DNA from: Portunus trituberculatus
Lineage: Eukaryota; Arthropoda; Malacostraca; Decapoda; Portunidae
Direction: 5' to 3'
Assembly: GCF_017591435.1 (NCBI RefSeq)
Contig: NC_059256.1
Span: 353,374 to 417,373, forward strand
DNA: 64,000 bases
Made by a program: the position numbers and the translations under genes. Below the pieces are notes generated by a model, which had not been told where the DNA came from, did not search any database, and saw nothing but the letters and a program-made list of their open reading frames with translations. Below are positions 32,842-61,902 of the stretch, piece after piece; the stretch's first letter is position 1, and each line of letters starts with the position of its first letter.

Positions 32842-34187
32842 TTGTCAGAGGGTGAGCCGCCCCTTAAGCTCATCGAAATTTTGTGTAGAAATGACATTGA
32901 AATCAGTAGGATTTTCTCCACACTTGATGGCTTTGCAGTGCTGACTCTGAATGAACAACATGCAGATAATATCTTTGCCTCTAAGATAAAAAATGAACTT
33001 CCTCAAAATGATTTTACCCCAGTAATGCCACCAGACTTAAGAGCTAGGAAAAGTGTCATAATTCCTAGAGTTGACGAACTAATCTATGAAAGAAAAATAG
33101 CAGACATTGGTCTAGAAATAATAAATAAAAATGAATGGATATCAGAGGAGGACATAGAAAATATTTATAAGTTACCCACTTCCTCTACCTTAAAGATAAC
33201 ATTCAGCCTGACTACATTAGCAAAAAATGTACAGAGAATAAATAATAAAATAAGTATACCTGGCCACGAAATTAAACTGGAGACATATGTGTCCATTCAG
33301 CGCTGCATGCGTTGCTGTACCCTAGAACAACACTACACCAACGAATGCCCCGAAGGTAGAGAATATAAGATCTGCTCCGAGTGTAGCGACGAGGGGCATA
33401 TGTGGCACCAGTGCTCTCAACAAGACAAAAAATGTGTGAACTGTGGAGGTAACCACAGTACACTGGCCATGAAGTGCCCTAAAAAGAAGGAAATTATAAG
33501 AAATAAAAAAAAGTCCAACAAAATGTAAAACAAAATATGACTTACTCCAACATCACCCAATCTTTTCAGTCACCTAAAATACCAACATCCAATATTCCTC
33601 AAGTTACAAAAGAGGAAGTATTAAACATCCACATTTGTGTTGCACATGCACAAGTAAAAAATCAGGAAAGGCCAGGATCTTATGAAGTGGAACTAAATAA
33701 AATTCTTAAAGCAAACAATTTGCCTTCCATAATAATACCTAATGAGACTTCTGTACAACCGGTAGAAGGTGCTGTGAGTCTTCCTACAGCTCAAAAAGTA
33801 ACATCAACACCAGAACAGGGTTTGAGCAGACAAAACAGCTTAAGTAATTTGAGTGTTAGTAGCGAAGGTGTAACTTCAAAAAAACTAAATGCAAATGTTC
33901 TTGGACTTAAATTCTACACAACTAAAACAAGTGGATGGCCCTCAAACTTTTCAACTGAGGATTTAGTAAAAGGAATCAGAAGCCAAAAAATAAAATGGAC
34001 ATACACAAACAAAAAGTACAGCGAGGAACAAATGCTGCAGTTAACTGAGACAGGTGCCATTGACATTTCTAAATGCTTCTTTGTGGTACCAAATGCCGAA
34101 TATAGGAAAATCAGACCAGGTCTGATTCAGGAGCGTTCCCCAATAGAAATACGCGATCCAAGATTAAAAAAGATGTCTTACATATAA
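32842..34187 (+). pseudogene. LINE-C ORF1, gag-like with three zinc knuckles
   Basis: A gag-like N-terminal domain is followed by three cysteine clusters at 33300-33475: CMRCCTLEQHYTNEC, CSECSDEGHMWHQC and CVNCGGNHSTLAMKC. A stop at 33526 separates it from a second frame (33537-34187) rich in Ser/Thr/Pro. That frame may be the rest of ORF1 or the start of ORF2. Confidence 0.72.
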
Positions 34188-34189
34188 GG

Positions 34190-34955
34190 CCATAAAAATT
34201 ATACAACATAACATCCTGAATTGGAAAACAAATAAAACATCTCTTCTACCTGACATACTATTATTAAATAGGCACGGATTAAAATCATGTGAAGAACTGA
34301 AAATACCCGGTTACAGAGTATACAAAATTAATTACAGTGAGAATATTTATGATGGCTCAGCAATAGGGATAAAATATAACATCGGACATAAGTTATTTGA
34401 TAATTTTGATACTGATTTTTTATCTGTTGAAATAGATACTAGCCTTGGACAAATTCAAATTGCTACTACATACTTACCCCCGAGACGCCCCTATCTACCA
34501 TATACCGATATACATAGACTATTAAGTAATAGTATACCTACATACATTTTGGGAGACTTCAATGATAGGCACACCGTTTTTGGTAACAGAGACATTAATA
34601 CAGTAGGGAAAAGTTTATCTAATGTATAATAAATCAAGGTAAACTCAAACATCTTGGTCCTCACTTTCCTACCTTTTTCAGTCACAAATCATCTACAAAT
34701 CCAGATGAATTTTTTTTTTCAAATAAACATCACTTCTTGAACTGTATCAGTGAGCCAGGAAACTTAACAACTTCTGATCACCTTCCAATAATATTTAAGC
34801 TCTCCACTACGCCTTTTATAACTGAGAAACAAAAAGTCTATAAGATAAGCAAAGCTGATTGGGATTTGTTTCACCAAAAATTAGACTCTCTAATAAATGT
34901 TACAAACTTACAGGATAATAACGTTGATCAACTCAAGATTGCAACATTAGACTAG
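34190..34955 (+). pseudogene. LINE-C APE endonuclease
   Basis: The order is IIQHNILNWKTNK (start), TYLPPRRPYLPY, YILGDFNDRHTVFG (34535-34580) and SDHLPIIFKL (34777-34805). These are the N-, GDFN- and SDH-motifs of APE endonucleases that nick target DNA. Stops near 34626 and frameshifts inactivate it. Confidence 0.78.
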
Positions 34956-35369
34956 ATAAAAGCGGTTAAAAGTACCATGGACATCGCCATCCCTAACTCT
35001 TCTCATCAATTAAAAATTACTCCAGAAATTAAAAACTTAGAAATTCAATTCAATAATTTAAAACAATTCGCTTCAGCAAACGGCTGGACTTTATAAATAT
35101 ACAGAGAATACCAAAGAATTAAAACAGAATTAAAAGAGATGCAAAGAAGCTTACAACAAATCTTGGGAGGATAAAATAAATAACATTTCAGAAGATAGTA
35201 AAAACAGCAAACAATTTTGGAATAAGATTAAGATATTAAAAGGTAAGAAGGCAGTTCATACTAATTACATAAAAGACTCTGAAGGAAAAAAATATTTCTC
35301 AGATAAAGAAAAATATAGATTAATGGAGAAAACTTGGAGAGATATCTTTAGGATCACAGACGAGGAAGA

Positions 35370-36803
35370 AAACAATTTTGACCAGCAACTCTGATCATGT
35401 GAACGGGTTCATCAATGTAAATCACAATAGAGTTAACTCATTTCCAACTGTTGACCTAAGTAGACTAAATACCGAAGACTATCACACTAGAGAAATAACC
35501 TTGGACGAAATAAAATCATATATTTGCAGATCAAAAAAGAAAGCACCCGGGTCAACTAAGATGAATATTCAAATATTACAGAATTGCACTCAAAAGACGT
35601 TAGAACAACTACAAAACATATTTAATGCGTGCTTGTCAATAGGATACTTCCCTAATATACGTAAAGAAGCAATAATCAAATTTATCTTTAAAAAGATAAA
35701 AGTCCCGTAAATCCTATAAATTACCGCCCTATTTCATTGCTAGAAGTGCCGGGTAAGATCTTTGAAAGACTTATATTAGGCCAGACTAAACACCTTTTTA
35801 TCGGAAAATAATATCATAAAAGAACGACAACACGGCTTCAGGATATATAAAGGCACTCATACTGCAATTACATCAACCTATGAAACAATCGCCAACTCTT
35901 TAGCTGACAAAAAGCAAGTTTACATGGTTTTAAGGGATGTCGCATAAGCCTTCGATAAAGTCTGGCATAACGGGTTAAAATATAAAATATTAAGATTCGG
36001 ACTTCCTGATAACCTAGAGAAAATATTGTGCAATTTTTTAGATAACAGAAAAACCAACATTGGTAATGACTATAGCAAACGATCTTCCTCGAGCTGAATT
36101 TGGATGTACATGGACACCATGTACGCAAATGACATTACACAAATTATTATAACACAAAGTAAGTCAAAATTAATGATTAAAGGTTGAACGGGAAATCAAG
36201 AATAAACAAATTTGAAAGACTGGAAAATAAAAACAAATTAAGAGAAATTTAAAATTATACCAATTCCACAACGTAAAACTAAAAAATATACAGTAAATGG
36301 AAAAGAAATTGAGACGTGTAACAATGGGAAACTGCTTGGTCTTAATATTGTCTCTACTGGATTTATTGGCCACATCACAAAAAAACATTCATAAAGATAG
36401 AGGAATCTCAACTCCGAAGATTCAGTAGTTTAACACCTACTTTAAAAAAAACATTCTAATAAAAACTTTACTAGTACCAATTTTTACATACCCTTCAATA
36501 CCGATATGTATGTCCTCATTAACTCAAAAGAAAAAGATACAACGTATCCTAAACAAAGCTGTCCGATTTATACACTGCAACGAAGAAGAACAATTGAATA
36601 CGAAAGAATTACATCTAAGATACAAAATCATTCCATTGAATATTTTCAATCATCAAAAAGCTCAGAAAACATGGGAGACCATAAGATTAAATGAAAATGC
36701 GCTATATGAAGAACTCGTGGCAGATAGGAACAGGTCACATACATGGTTCCCCAAATGTAGTGCGATAATTAATATGGAGGAACCCGAGGCAATTTTCACG
36801 TGA
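35370..36803 (+). pseudogene. LINE-C reverse transcriptase, strongly degraded
   Basis: Blocks recognised are TLDEIKSYICRSKKKAPGST (35500-35560), NYRPISLLEVPGKIFERL (35720-35770) and AFDKVWHNGLKYKILRFGLP (35950-36005). The C-terminal MSSLTQKKKIQRILNKAVRF is at 36510-36570. Several frameshifts; the catalytic YxDD is not readable. Confidence 0.72.
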
Positions 36804-37127
36804 CAAATTTAATTTTTCTTCTAATTTTCACAGATTGATTCCTGCCGCAAGGACCACACCATGATTAACGGGCGCACCGATACAAGATGGAGCTACCTTA
36901 CTTAATGTCCTTTTTCCTTCCATAAATACACAATGTATCACACCCTAACCTTACATCCTATCCACCATATCCTGCTATCCTATTCCCACCAACAAATTTA
37001 ACCTTTTCTACAACTAATTACTAACTAACTACCCACCCTACCTATTCATACATTAAACCACATAAATCTGTTATTTTATTACTCACAACAAATAACTTTA
37101 TTTATAATAAAAAAAAAAATAAATAAA

Positions 37128-37432
37128 TAGACAGAATTGAAAGCTAACTCACTTTGAATAATACAATAAATGTTTGCCTGAAAAGAAAGTCAGAATTTGA
37201 ATGGAGACAACTCTAACTCTGCTCAATGCTGTGCATGTACATGTGCATATGCATTTGTGCATGTGCATGTGTATGTGTGTATATGCGTGTGAATGGAGTC
37301 GGACCGTTGTAAATAACTCAAGGTCACAGCACAGGACAGTCATTACTACTAGGGTCTTAGTTGTGTCTCTCTCGGGGAGGGCTGTCACATAAAGTTACGC
37401 ACATGGGTTACTGCACCAAAAAAAAAAAAAAA

Positions 37433-37472
<40 letters not shown>

Positions 37473-37553
37473 CAGCAGTGTGACAGGCGTTCCTTCCCCG
37501 AGAGTCTGTTGTTATAGGGAAAGCTGGGTTCTGCCTGAGCATTTGTGACCATT

Positions 37554-37608
<55 letters not shown>

Positions 37609-37807
37609 TGTGAATGGAGGCGTGTGTCTGACGGTTATGATAAAAAATAAATAAATAAATAAGCAAAAAAAATTATAATAATAATAGCAAAGTGGTCAAG
37701 CCCACTACCTATTCTCTCTTCTACTTTATTTCACTCCTCTTCCCACCCACTTTCTCTTTAGCTTGGCTTTCGTATTTTCACCATACTTAAAAAAAGGAAA
37801 AAAAAAA
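37128..37807. repeat. microsatellite cluster: (A)n, (CT)n, (GT)n
   Basis: Poly-A at about 37418-37435, (CT)n at 37437-37470, (TG)n at 37553-37610 and a (TAAA)n run near 37645. There is no gene. 37680-37807 is unrecognised sequence up to the truncation point of the LTR element. Confidence 0.9.
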
Positions 37808-37814
37808 AGGCTTC

Positions 37815-38429
37815 CCTGTCCCCACCACCAGAAAAGCTCTCATGAAGTTCTTAGGGATGGCTGGTTTCTACAGACAATTCTGTAGAAACTTCTCCACTCT
37901 GGCCGCCCCCCTGACGGACCTTATCAGCACTTCCGTCCCCTTCCACTGGACCCCGACCTGCGACCAAGCCTTCCAACATCTCAAGGTGTTCCTCTTTTCG
38001 GAGCCAGTGGTCTGGACGCCAGATCACTCCCGCCCCTTCCATCTACAAGTGGACGCAAGTGGAGTTGGAGTGGGTGCTGTCCTCCTACAAGCGGACCCCA
38101 CAAGCGGCATCCTCCATCCCATCGCCTATCACTCCGCTAAACTGAAGAAATACCATCTCAACTACTCCACCATCGAGAAGGAGGCTCTGGCACTCGTCCT
38201 GGCGCTCCAACGTTTTGAGTGCTACCTTCATTCTGGTCCTCAAACTACGAAGGTCTTCACTGATCACAACCCTCTGGCCTTCCTTCACGCCATGAACAAC
38301 CGAAACCAACGCATTCTTAGGTGGGCCTTGTTAACTCAACCCTTCAACTTGGAAGTCCACCATATCAAGGGGATGGACAACATCATCGCCGACGCCTTAT
38401 CAAGATCTCCCGTCTCGCCTCCTTCATGA
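37815..38429 (+). pseudogene. RT C-terminus and RNase H (family reference without innexin)
   Basis: The end of RT is LMKFLGMAGFYRQFCRNF. RNase H follows: FHLQVDASGVGVGAVLLQ (first Asp), STIEKEALALVLALQRFECY (Glu), VFTDHNPLAFL (Asp) and NIIADALSRSPVSPPS (Asp). The frame is intact through 38429. This is the normal sequence that the innexin fragment has replaced in the first copy. Confidence 0.9.
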
Positions 38430-38459
38430 GCCCATTACGGAGGTCTTAGGGGGAGGAAA

Positions 38460-39075
38460 TGTTACGGCCCACCCGTAACATACTCCACTACAATCACCTT
38501 CTCCGCTTGTTACCTCGTTCGCCACCTCTCCACCTCCCCTTCCACGTCACCGTCTCATGAACCCTCCACGTCACCGACTCATGAAGCCCCGCTACAGTCC
38601 CGAAGTTGGATTCACGCGGCCCTATTCGACTCAAGCGGAAGTGTTAAGCAAGCTCCCGGCTTTCTGGAAGTCAGTCGAGGTCAAGGCCTCAACCAGTGAA
38701 CACAACGCTTCTTGGACTACTGTGGGATCCACCTCACCCAGCACTTCACCACTGCGACACCTCATAAGTATCACTTCCCCTCGTCCCGTGTTTTCCACAT
38801 TGCCTCCATATAGGATTACTATTATTGTTAGGTATTAAGTTGGGTTCTTTGTTATATTTATTTATGTGTTATATGTATATGTGTATGTCAGTTTCATGTC
38901 TTTCATGTTATATCAATATGTGTATGTCGGTTACATTATTGGGTTATGAAATAGCTTTTTAAGTGCCCCCCTTTGTATATCCTCACCAGTTGAACCTGCA
39001 GTTGTTGTTTTTTTATTGTTATTGTTCACCGGCTCCCCGATGCCAATCTTACCCGTTTAACCGGTGAACGTAACA
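38460..39075 (+). repeat. LTR of the second LTR-retrotransposon copy
   Basis: 616 bp, TGTTACGG...CGTAACA, matching the reverse complement of 1512-2150 but more diverged (many substitutions and a shorter middle). Preceded by AGGGGGAGGAAA. Confidence 0.9.
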
Positions 39076-39414
39076 TATTGCATTATCAGTGTCATGAAAT
39101 TCTCGTTTTAGCAAACTTACGTAACCTTGTAACATACTCAGTGGTTTCATCACTTTCATGTTTAATTTGTCTGAACGGCAAGGACTATGCCTTACCTTAT
39201 GTTAATTAACTTGAGGTGAAAAATTGGTTTCTGAAGCTGCCAGGATTAACTAGGGAGTAAGAGGGTCTGGAAACGTGCTAAGTATCTATATACAATGTCT
39301 ATTAGGTCTCTACAGTTGTATGTATTTTTGATGTCTTCAGTTGTAGTATGTTTTTCCGACGTCTCCCATTGCCATTTTTATTGGATTTCTATTCAGTTAT
39401 CGGTTTCCACGGCG
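39076..39414. other. no feature recognised
   Basis: AT-rich sequence after the LTR; no frame or repeat that I recognise. Confidence 0.5.
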
Positions 39415-39900
39415 AGGACGCCTTAGCTTCGTTTGGCCTTCCAACATGAAGGAAAAGTAAAAGTAGATAGACAAAGTTGGAAGAGTTTGGCCAGGCAAGG
39501 TGCAAGCACGGAAGCACAGTTTTCGAGAACAATAGGAGGGACTCCATCGGGAGCATAAGTCTTCCGAGGGTTTAGGCCAGCGAGGGTATGGAAAACATCA
39601 TTACGAAGAACTTTAATTGAAGGCATGAAATAGTCAGAGGGGGGAGGAGAGGGAGGGACAAGCCCAGAATCATTCAAGGTGGAATTGTTAGCCAAGGTTT
39701 GAGAGGAGAGTTCAGTTCAAGAGATAGATGTGATGGTAGTTGTGCCATAAGTAATAAACAATGGAGGGAAAGATGAAGAAGTAAAGTTATTGGCGATGTT
39801 TTTGGCAAGATGCCAGAAGTCACGTTGGAGTTGAGTTTAAAAGATTTTGATTTTTTTTTCATTTATGAAGGAAGGTTTAGCAAGTTGAAGAACAGACTTA
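39415..39900 (-). pseudogene. LINE-B fragment (linker and RT start)
   Basis: The minus strand reads LNDSGLVPPSPPPSDYFMPS, VFHTLAGLNPRKTYAPDG and VPPIVLENCASVLAPCLAKL, the same blocks as 63289-63552. It carries frameshifts and is truncated at both ends. Confidence 0.85.
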
Positions 39901-39904
39901 GCAT

Positions 39905-40690
39905 GAAATAGTGATATTAATGAATTTGGATATTACACAAATATATATAGACGACTTAGGCTTGGATGCTATCGCCCTGCAGGCAAATTTGGATGGGACG
40001 AAAGAATGGACAGGTAGATGGCGAATGCAGCCTAACATTAATAATCTAAGGTACTTAGCGTTGATAGAGGAAATTCACACAATAGGTACACAATAAACAA
40101 CTAAGCCATGAGAGGTTCAGGATATGAGAAGGATTAAGGAGTTATAGTTAGCTCCGATCTTGGTCTAAGGAAAAAATGCATAGAAGCTAGAAACAGGGTA
40201 CTAGGATTAATTTTCATGTATTAAAAGCAGAAATCAAAAAGTAATATTAAGTTATACTTAGCGCTGATCAGGCCATATCTAGGTACTACTACACGGTCTT
40301 GGTCCCAATAATATAGAAAATATGTAGCTCTATTACAATTACTTCAAAGGAGATTGAGAAAGAGAATACAATGCATGAGGAATAAATTTTAAATAGAAAG
40401 ATTGAAGATGTTAAGATTTTACGTCGTAGGTTAAGAGGGGACCTTATAGAGGTCTTTAGGTTGTATATGGGTTATAACAAAGGGAACATAAACAAAGTTC
40501 TTGAATCAGCAGCCAGGATAGAACCAGAAATAATGGGTTCAAGATTGAAAAAAAAAAATGCTTCTCTAATTGTTGAGAATAAAAAAAAAAAAAACAACAA
40601 CTTAGTAATAATATTTTTAGTGCTAAATCAATAGGGAGCTTTAAAATACGATTAGACAAATACATGGACGCGCATGATAGTGGAAATACG
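39905..40690 (+). pseudogene. LINE-D (CR1-like) RT C-terminus, old copy
   Basis: This is colinear with 52370-53170 of the LINE-D copy. IYIDDLGLDAIALQANLDGT corresponds to the FADDTKIACAVQGEKDN block, then GRWRMQPNINN corresponds to DRWQMEFNSKK. The end KSIGSFKIRLDKYMDAHDSG corresponds to the family C-terminus. Riddled with stops. Confidence 0.7.
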
Positions 40691-41133
40691 TAAGTGCGTT
40701 CATACAGGGGCTGCTGCCACGTGCAGGTCCGATGGCGCTCTTGCAGTTTCCCTAATTTTCTGATATTCGACTGGTATCATTTTATGCTATACTATTAAAT
40801 TCAGAGGAAATGGGAACCGACCATGGCAATAAAGCAAAAGAAAAAAAATGTGTATATGGCATTTACTTCAACTTGGAGTACTAGATTCTTCAGACTGTGG
40901 TATTTTACAAGCTTACAGCTGTATACAGATGAGATCTTATTTTAAGAGTGTCTTCTCTCGCTAGGCGTCTCCATAAAAAATGTAGGTCTTTATATTAGTT
41001 TTACAACTAATTGTCTAAATAAACTATCAAACCTTGAAATTGAACATCGATCACTTGTGTTCCTTATTGTATTTCTGGGTAGGGTTTGAAAGTAGGACAT
41101 AGCTAATGATTACACGGGTTGTATCTTGTGCAT
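40691..41133. other. probable 3' UTR/downstream region of the ankyrin-cGLR gene
   Basis: No frame or repeat recognised. It directly follows the stop codon of the minus-strand gene, so at least part is likely 3' UTR. No canonical AATAAA was found on the minus strand close to the stop. Confidence 0.4.
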
Positions 41134-56020
<14,887 letters not shown>

Positions 56021-56057
56021 CTGCCGGAAATTTAAGGGAAAATCATGATGTTGATTG

Positions 56058-58032
<1,975 letters not shown>

Positions 58033-58094
<62 letters not shown>
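58033..58094. repeat. (TA)n microsatellite, left half
   Basis: Pure TA, interrupted at 58095 by the probable LTR; the TA tract at 59296-59367 is its other side. Confidence 0.98.
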
Positions 58095-58098
<4 letters not shown>

Positions 58099-59291
58099 AT
58101 GTTACGTATGCCACACGGCTGCGGTTAACTGCTACAGCTCACTCGAGTGTTATTCTGGCAAAATCGCCAACTTTACGGTCAATACAGTGGGATTATAAAA
58201 CACTCCACTGAGTCCCCACTACTATAACTCACAGCCGCCGTAACCCTCAGGTTCTTTCAAGGTTGCCAACAGTGTATGTATAATTTCCCCCACTGTAAGG
58301 GAATCTCCTCAGCAACTCCTTCTCCTCCTGTACCCAACCAAGTAGAATTTATAAATGGTAGATGTTATGTGTAACAGGGCAAGGCCTTAATACCCCCTAG
58401 AGAAACCGCCCACAAGGACAATTCCACCCACTTCTCTATGAAGTATTAATGCCTCTCCGCACGCCTTGCACCCAGGCTGTCAGGGTTCACAGACTGGGAC
58501 AAAACGTGCAGTATATATTACTATACTATCCTACTACAACAAGTGCTTACTAACACCTGTTAGACTGACATCCCTGGCCTACTACTACTGCAATATATGA
58601 TGTGTACGGCACATCCGGTGATGTACACACAAGACCAGACACCACCTACAGGTGACACCCACTATACAGAGTCCAAATACTCGTCGCAGACAAGTCTGGC
58701 GGACGACAGCTACGCACCACTGGCCGACATGAAGCCTCTCAGCCTTCAATGGTGTGCGTGGCTACTACCACTACAATACAGTTTACTACTGAAACTATAC
58801 AAAAGATGGTGGGGCACACAGCCCCCAAAACTGGTGACCACGGCCACCAACAAAACAAACAGGACGAGACAATGCCGCGTCTCTCCCACGCGTTGCCGTC
58901 ACACTACAGGACGGACGCAAAACAGAAGTGCAGCCAAACCTACTACACCTCTCCCAGAGCAACAAGCCCGTTGCTCTAGCAGTCACGGTCTACCCAATAA
59001 CAAGCCAGCTACTCAACAGGAGGGCACAACTCCCAGACCGATGACTAATGAGTACTGGTAATGCACAGCCCAGCCACACGTGTCTCTTACTGTGCCGAGA
59101 ACGTACGTGTTAACTCCGCTGAAGACTGGCCGGTACTGAAGCGAAGCTCGCAGACACAACAAAATGGTAGAAACAAAGAGAGGGTGGCGGGTCGTCTGCT
59201 CAGCAGAACAGCCCGAGGGGCCTGCAATGAGTGGCCATAGGCTTCACATATAATGAAATAATAAATTAAAGGGGATTAAGACGGTCCCCAA

Positions 59292-59295
<4 letters not shown>
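58095..59295 (+). mobile_element. probable solo LTR, 1201 bp, inside a TA tract
   Basis: The termini TGTTATG...CCAAAACA give TG...CA with a 4-base inverted match (TGTT/AACA). An AATAAA signal lies near 59256, about 40 bp from the right end. A TATATATTA box-like stretch lies near 58513. Both sides are (TA)n, so the expected duplication cannot be distinguished from the repeat. The 154-codon frame at 58597-59061 has no family features, and I do not call it a gene. Confidence 0.55.

Positions 59296-59367
<72 letters not shown>
59296..59367. repeat. (TA)n microsatellite
   Basis: Pure TA; right half of the split tract and also the outer flank of the inverted-repeat element. Confidence 0.98.
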
Positions 59368-59369
<2 letters not shown>

Positions 59370-59398
59370 CTTGGAAAACAGGGCGTCTATAGCGTACA

Positions 59399-61846
<2,448 letters not shown>

Positions 61847-61885
<39 letters not shown>
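61847..61885. repeat. short (TA)n at LINE-B tail
   Basis: TA tract joined to the poly-T run of the LINE-B 3' end. Confidence 0.97.

Positions 61886-61902
<17 letters not shown>

Larger units (their letters stand above)
32842..37127 (+). mobile_element. LINE-C, a non-LTR retrotransposon, decayed
   Basis: This element differs from LINE-A, B and D. It has ORF1 with three zinc knuckles, a second frame, an APE endonuclease and a degraded RT. Its AT-rich 3' region ends in an A-rich tail (about 37105-37127). The 5' end appears truncated, because the first frame is open to the poly-T at 32830 without a clear ATG. It is extremely A-rich in codon use. The clade is not assigned; it may be Jockey-like. 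Confidence 0.75.
37808..39075 (+). mobile_element. second copy of the LTR retrotransposon, 5'-truncated
   Basis: This is the RT end, complete RNase H, stop, polypurine tract and one LTR of the same family as 1512-7744, here on the plus strand. RNase H is followed directly by the tract and LTR with no integrase, which independently confirms the integrase-before-RT order. It lacks the innexin insert. The 5' side ends abruptly at about 37808 in A-rich sequence. Confidence 0.9.

Noticed and set aside
58597..59061. 154-codon frame as a host gene
   Set aside because: No recognisable motifs, biased composition, and it lies inside a probable LTR.
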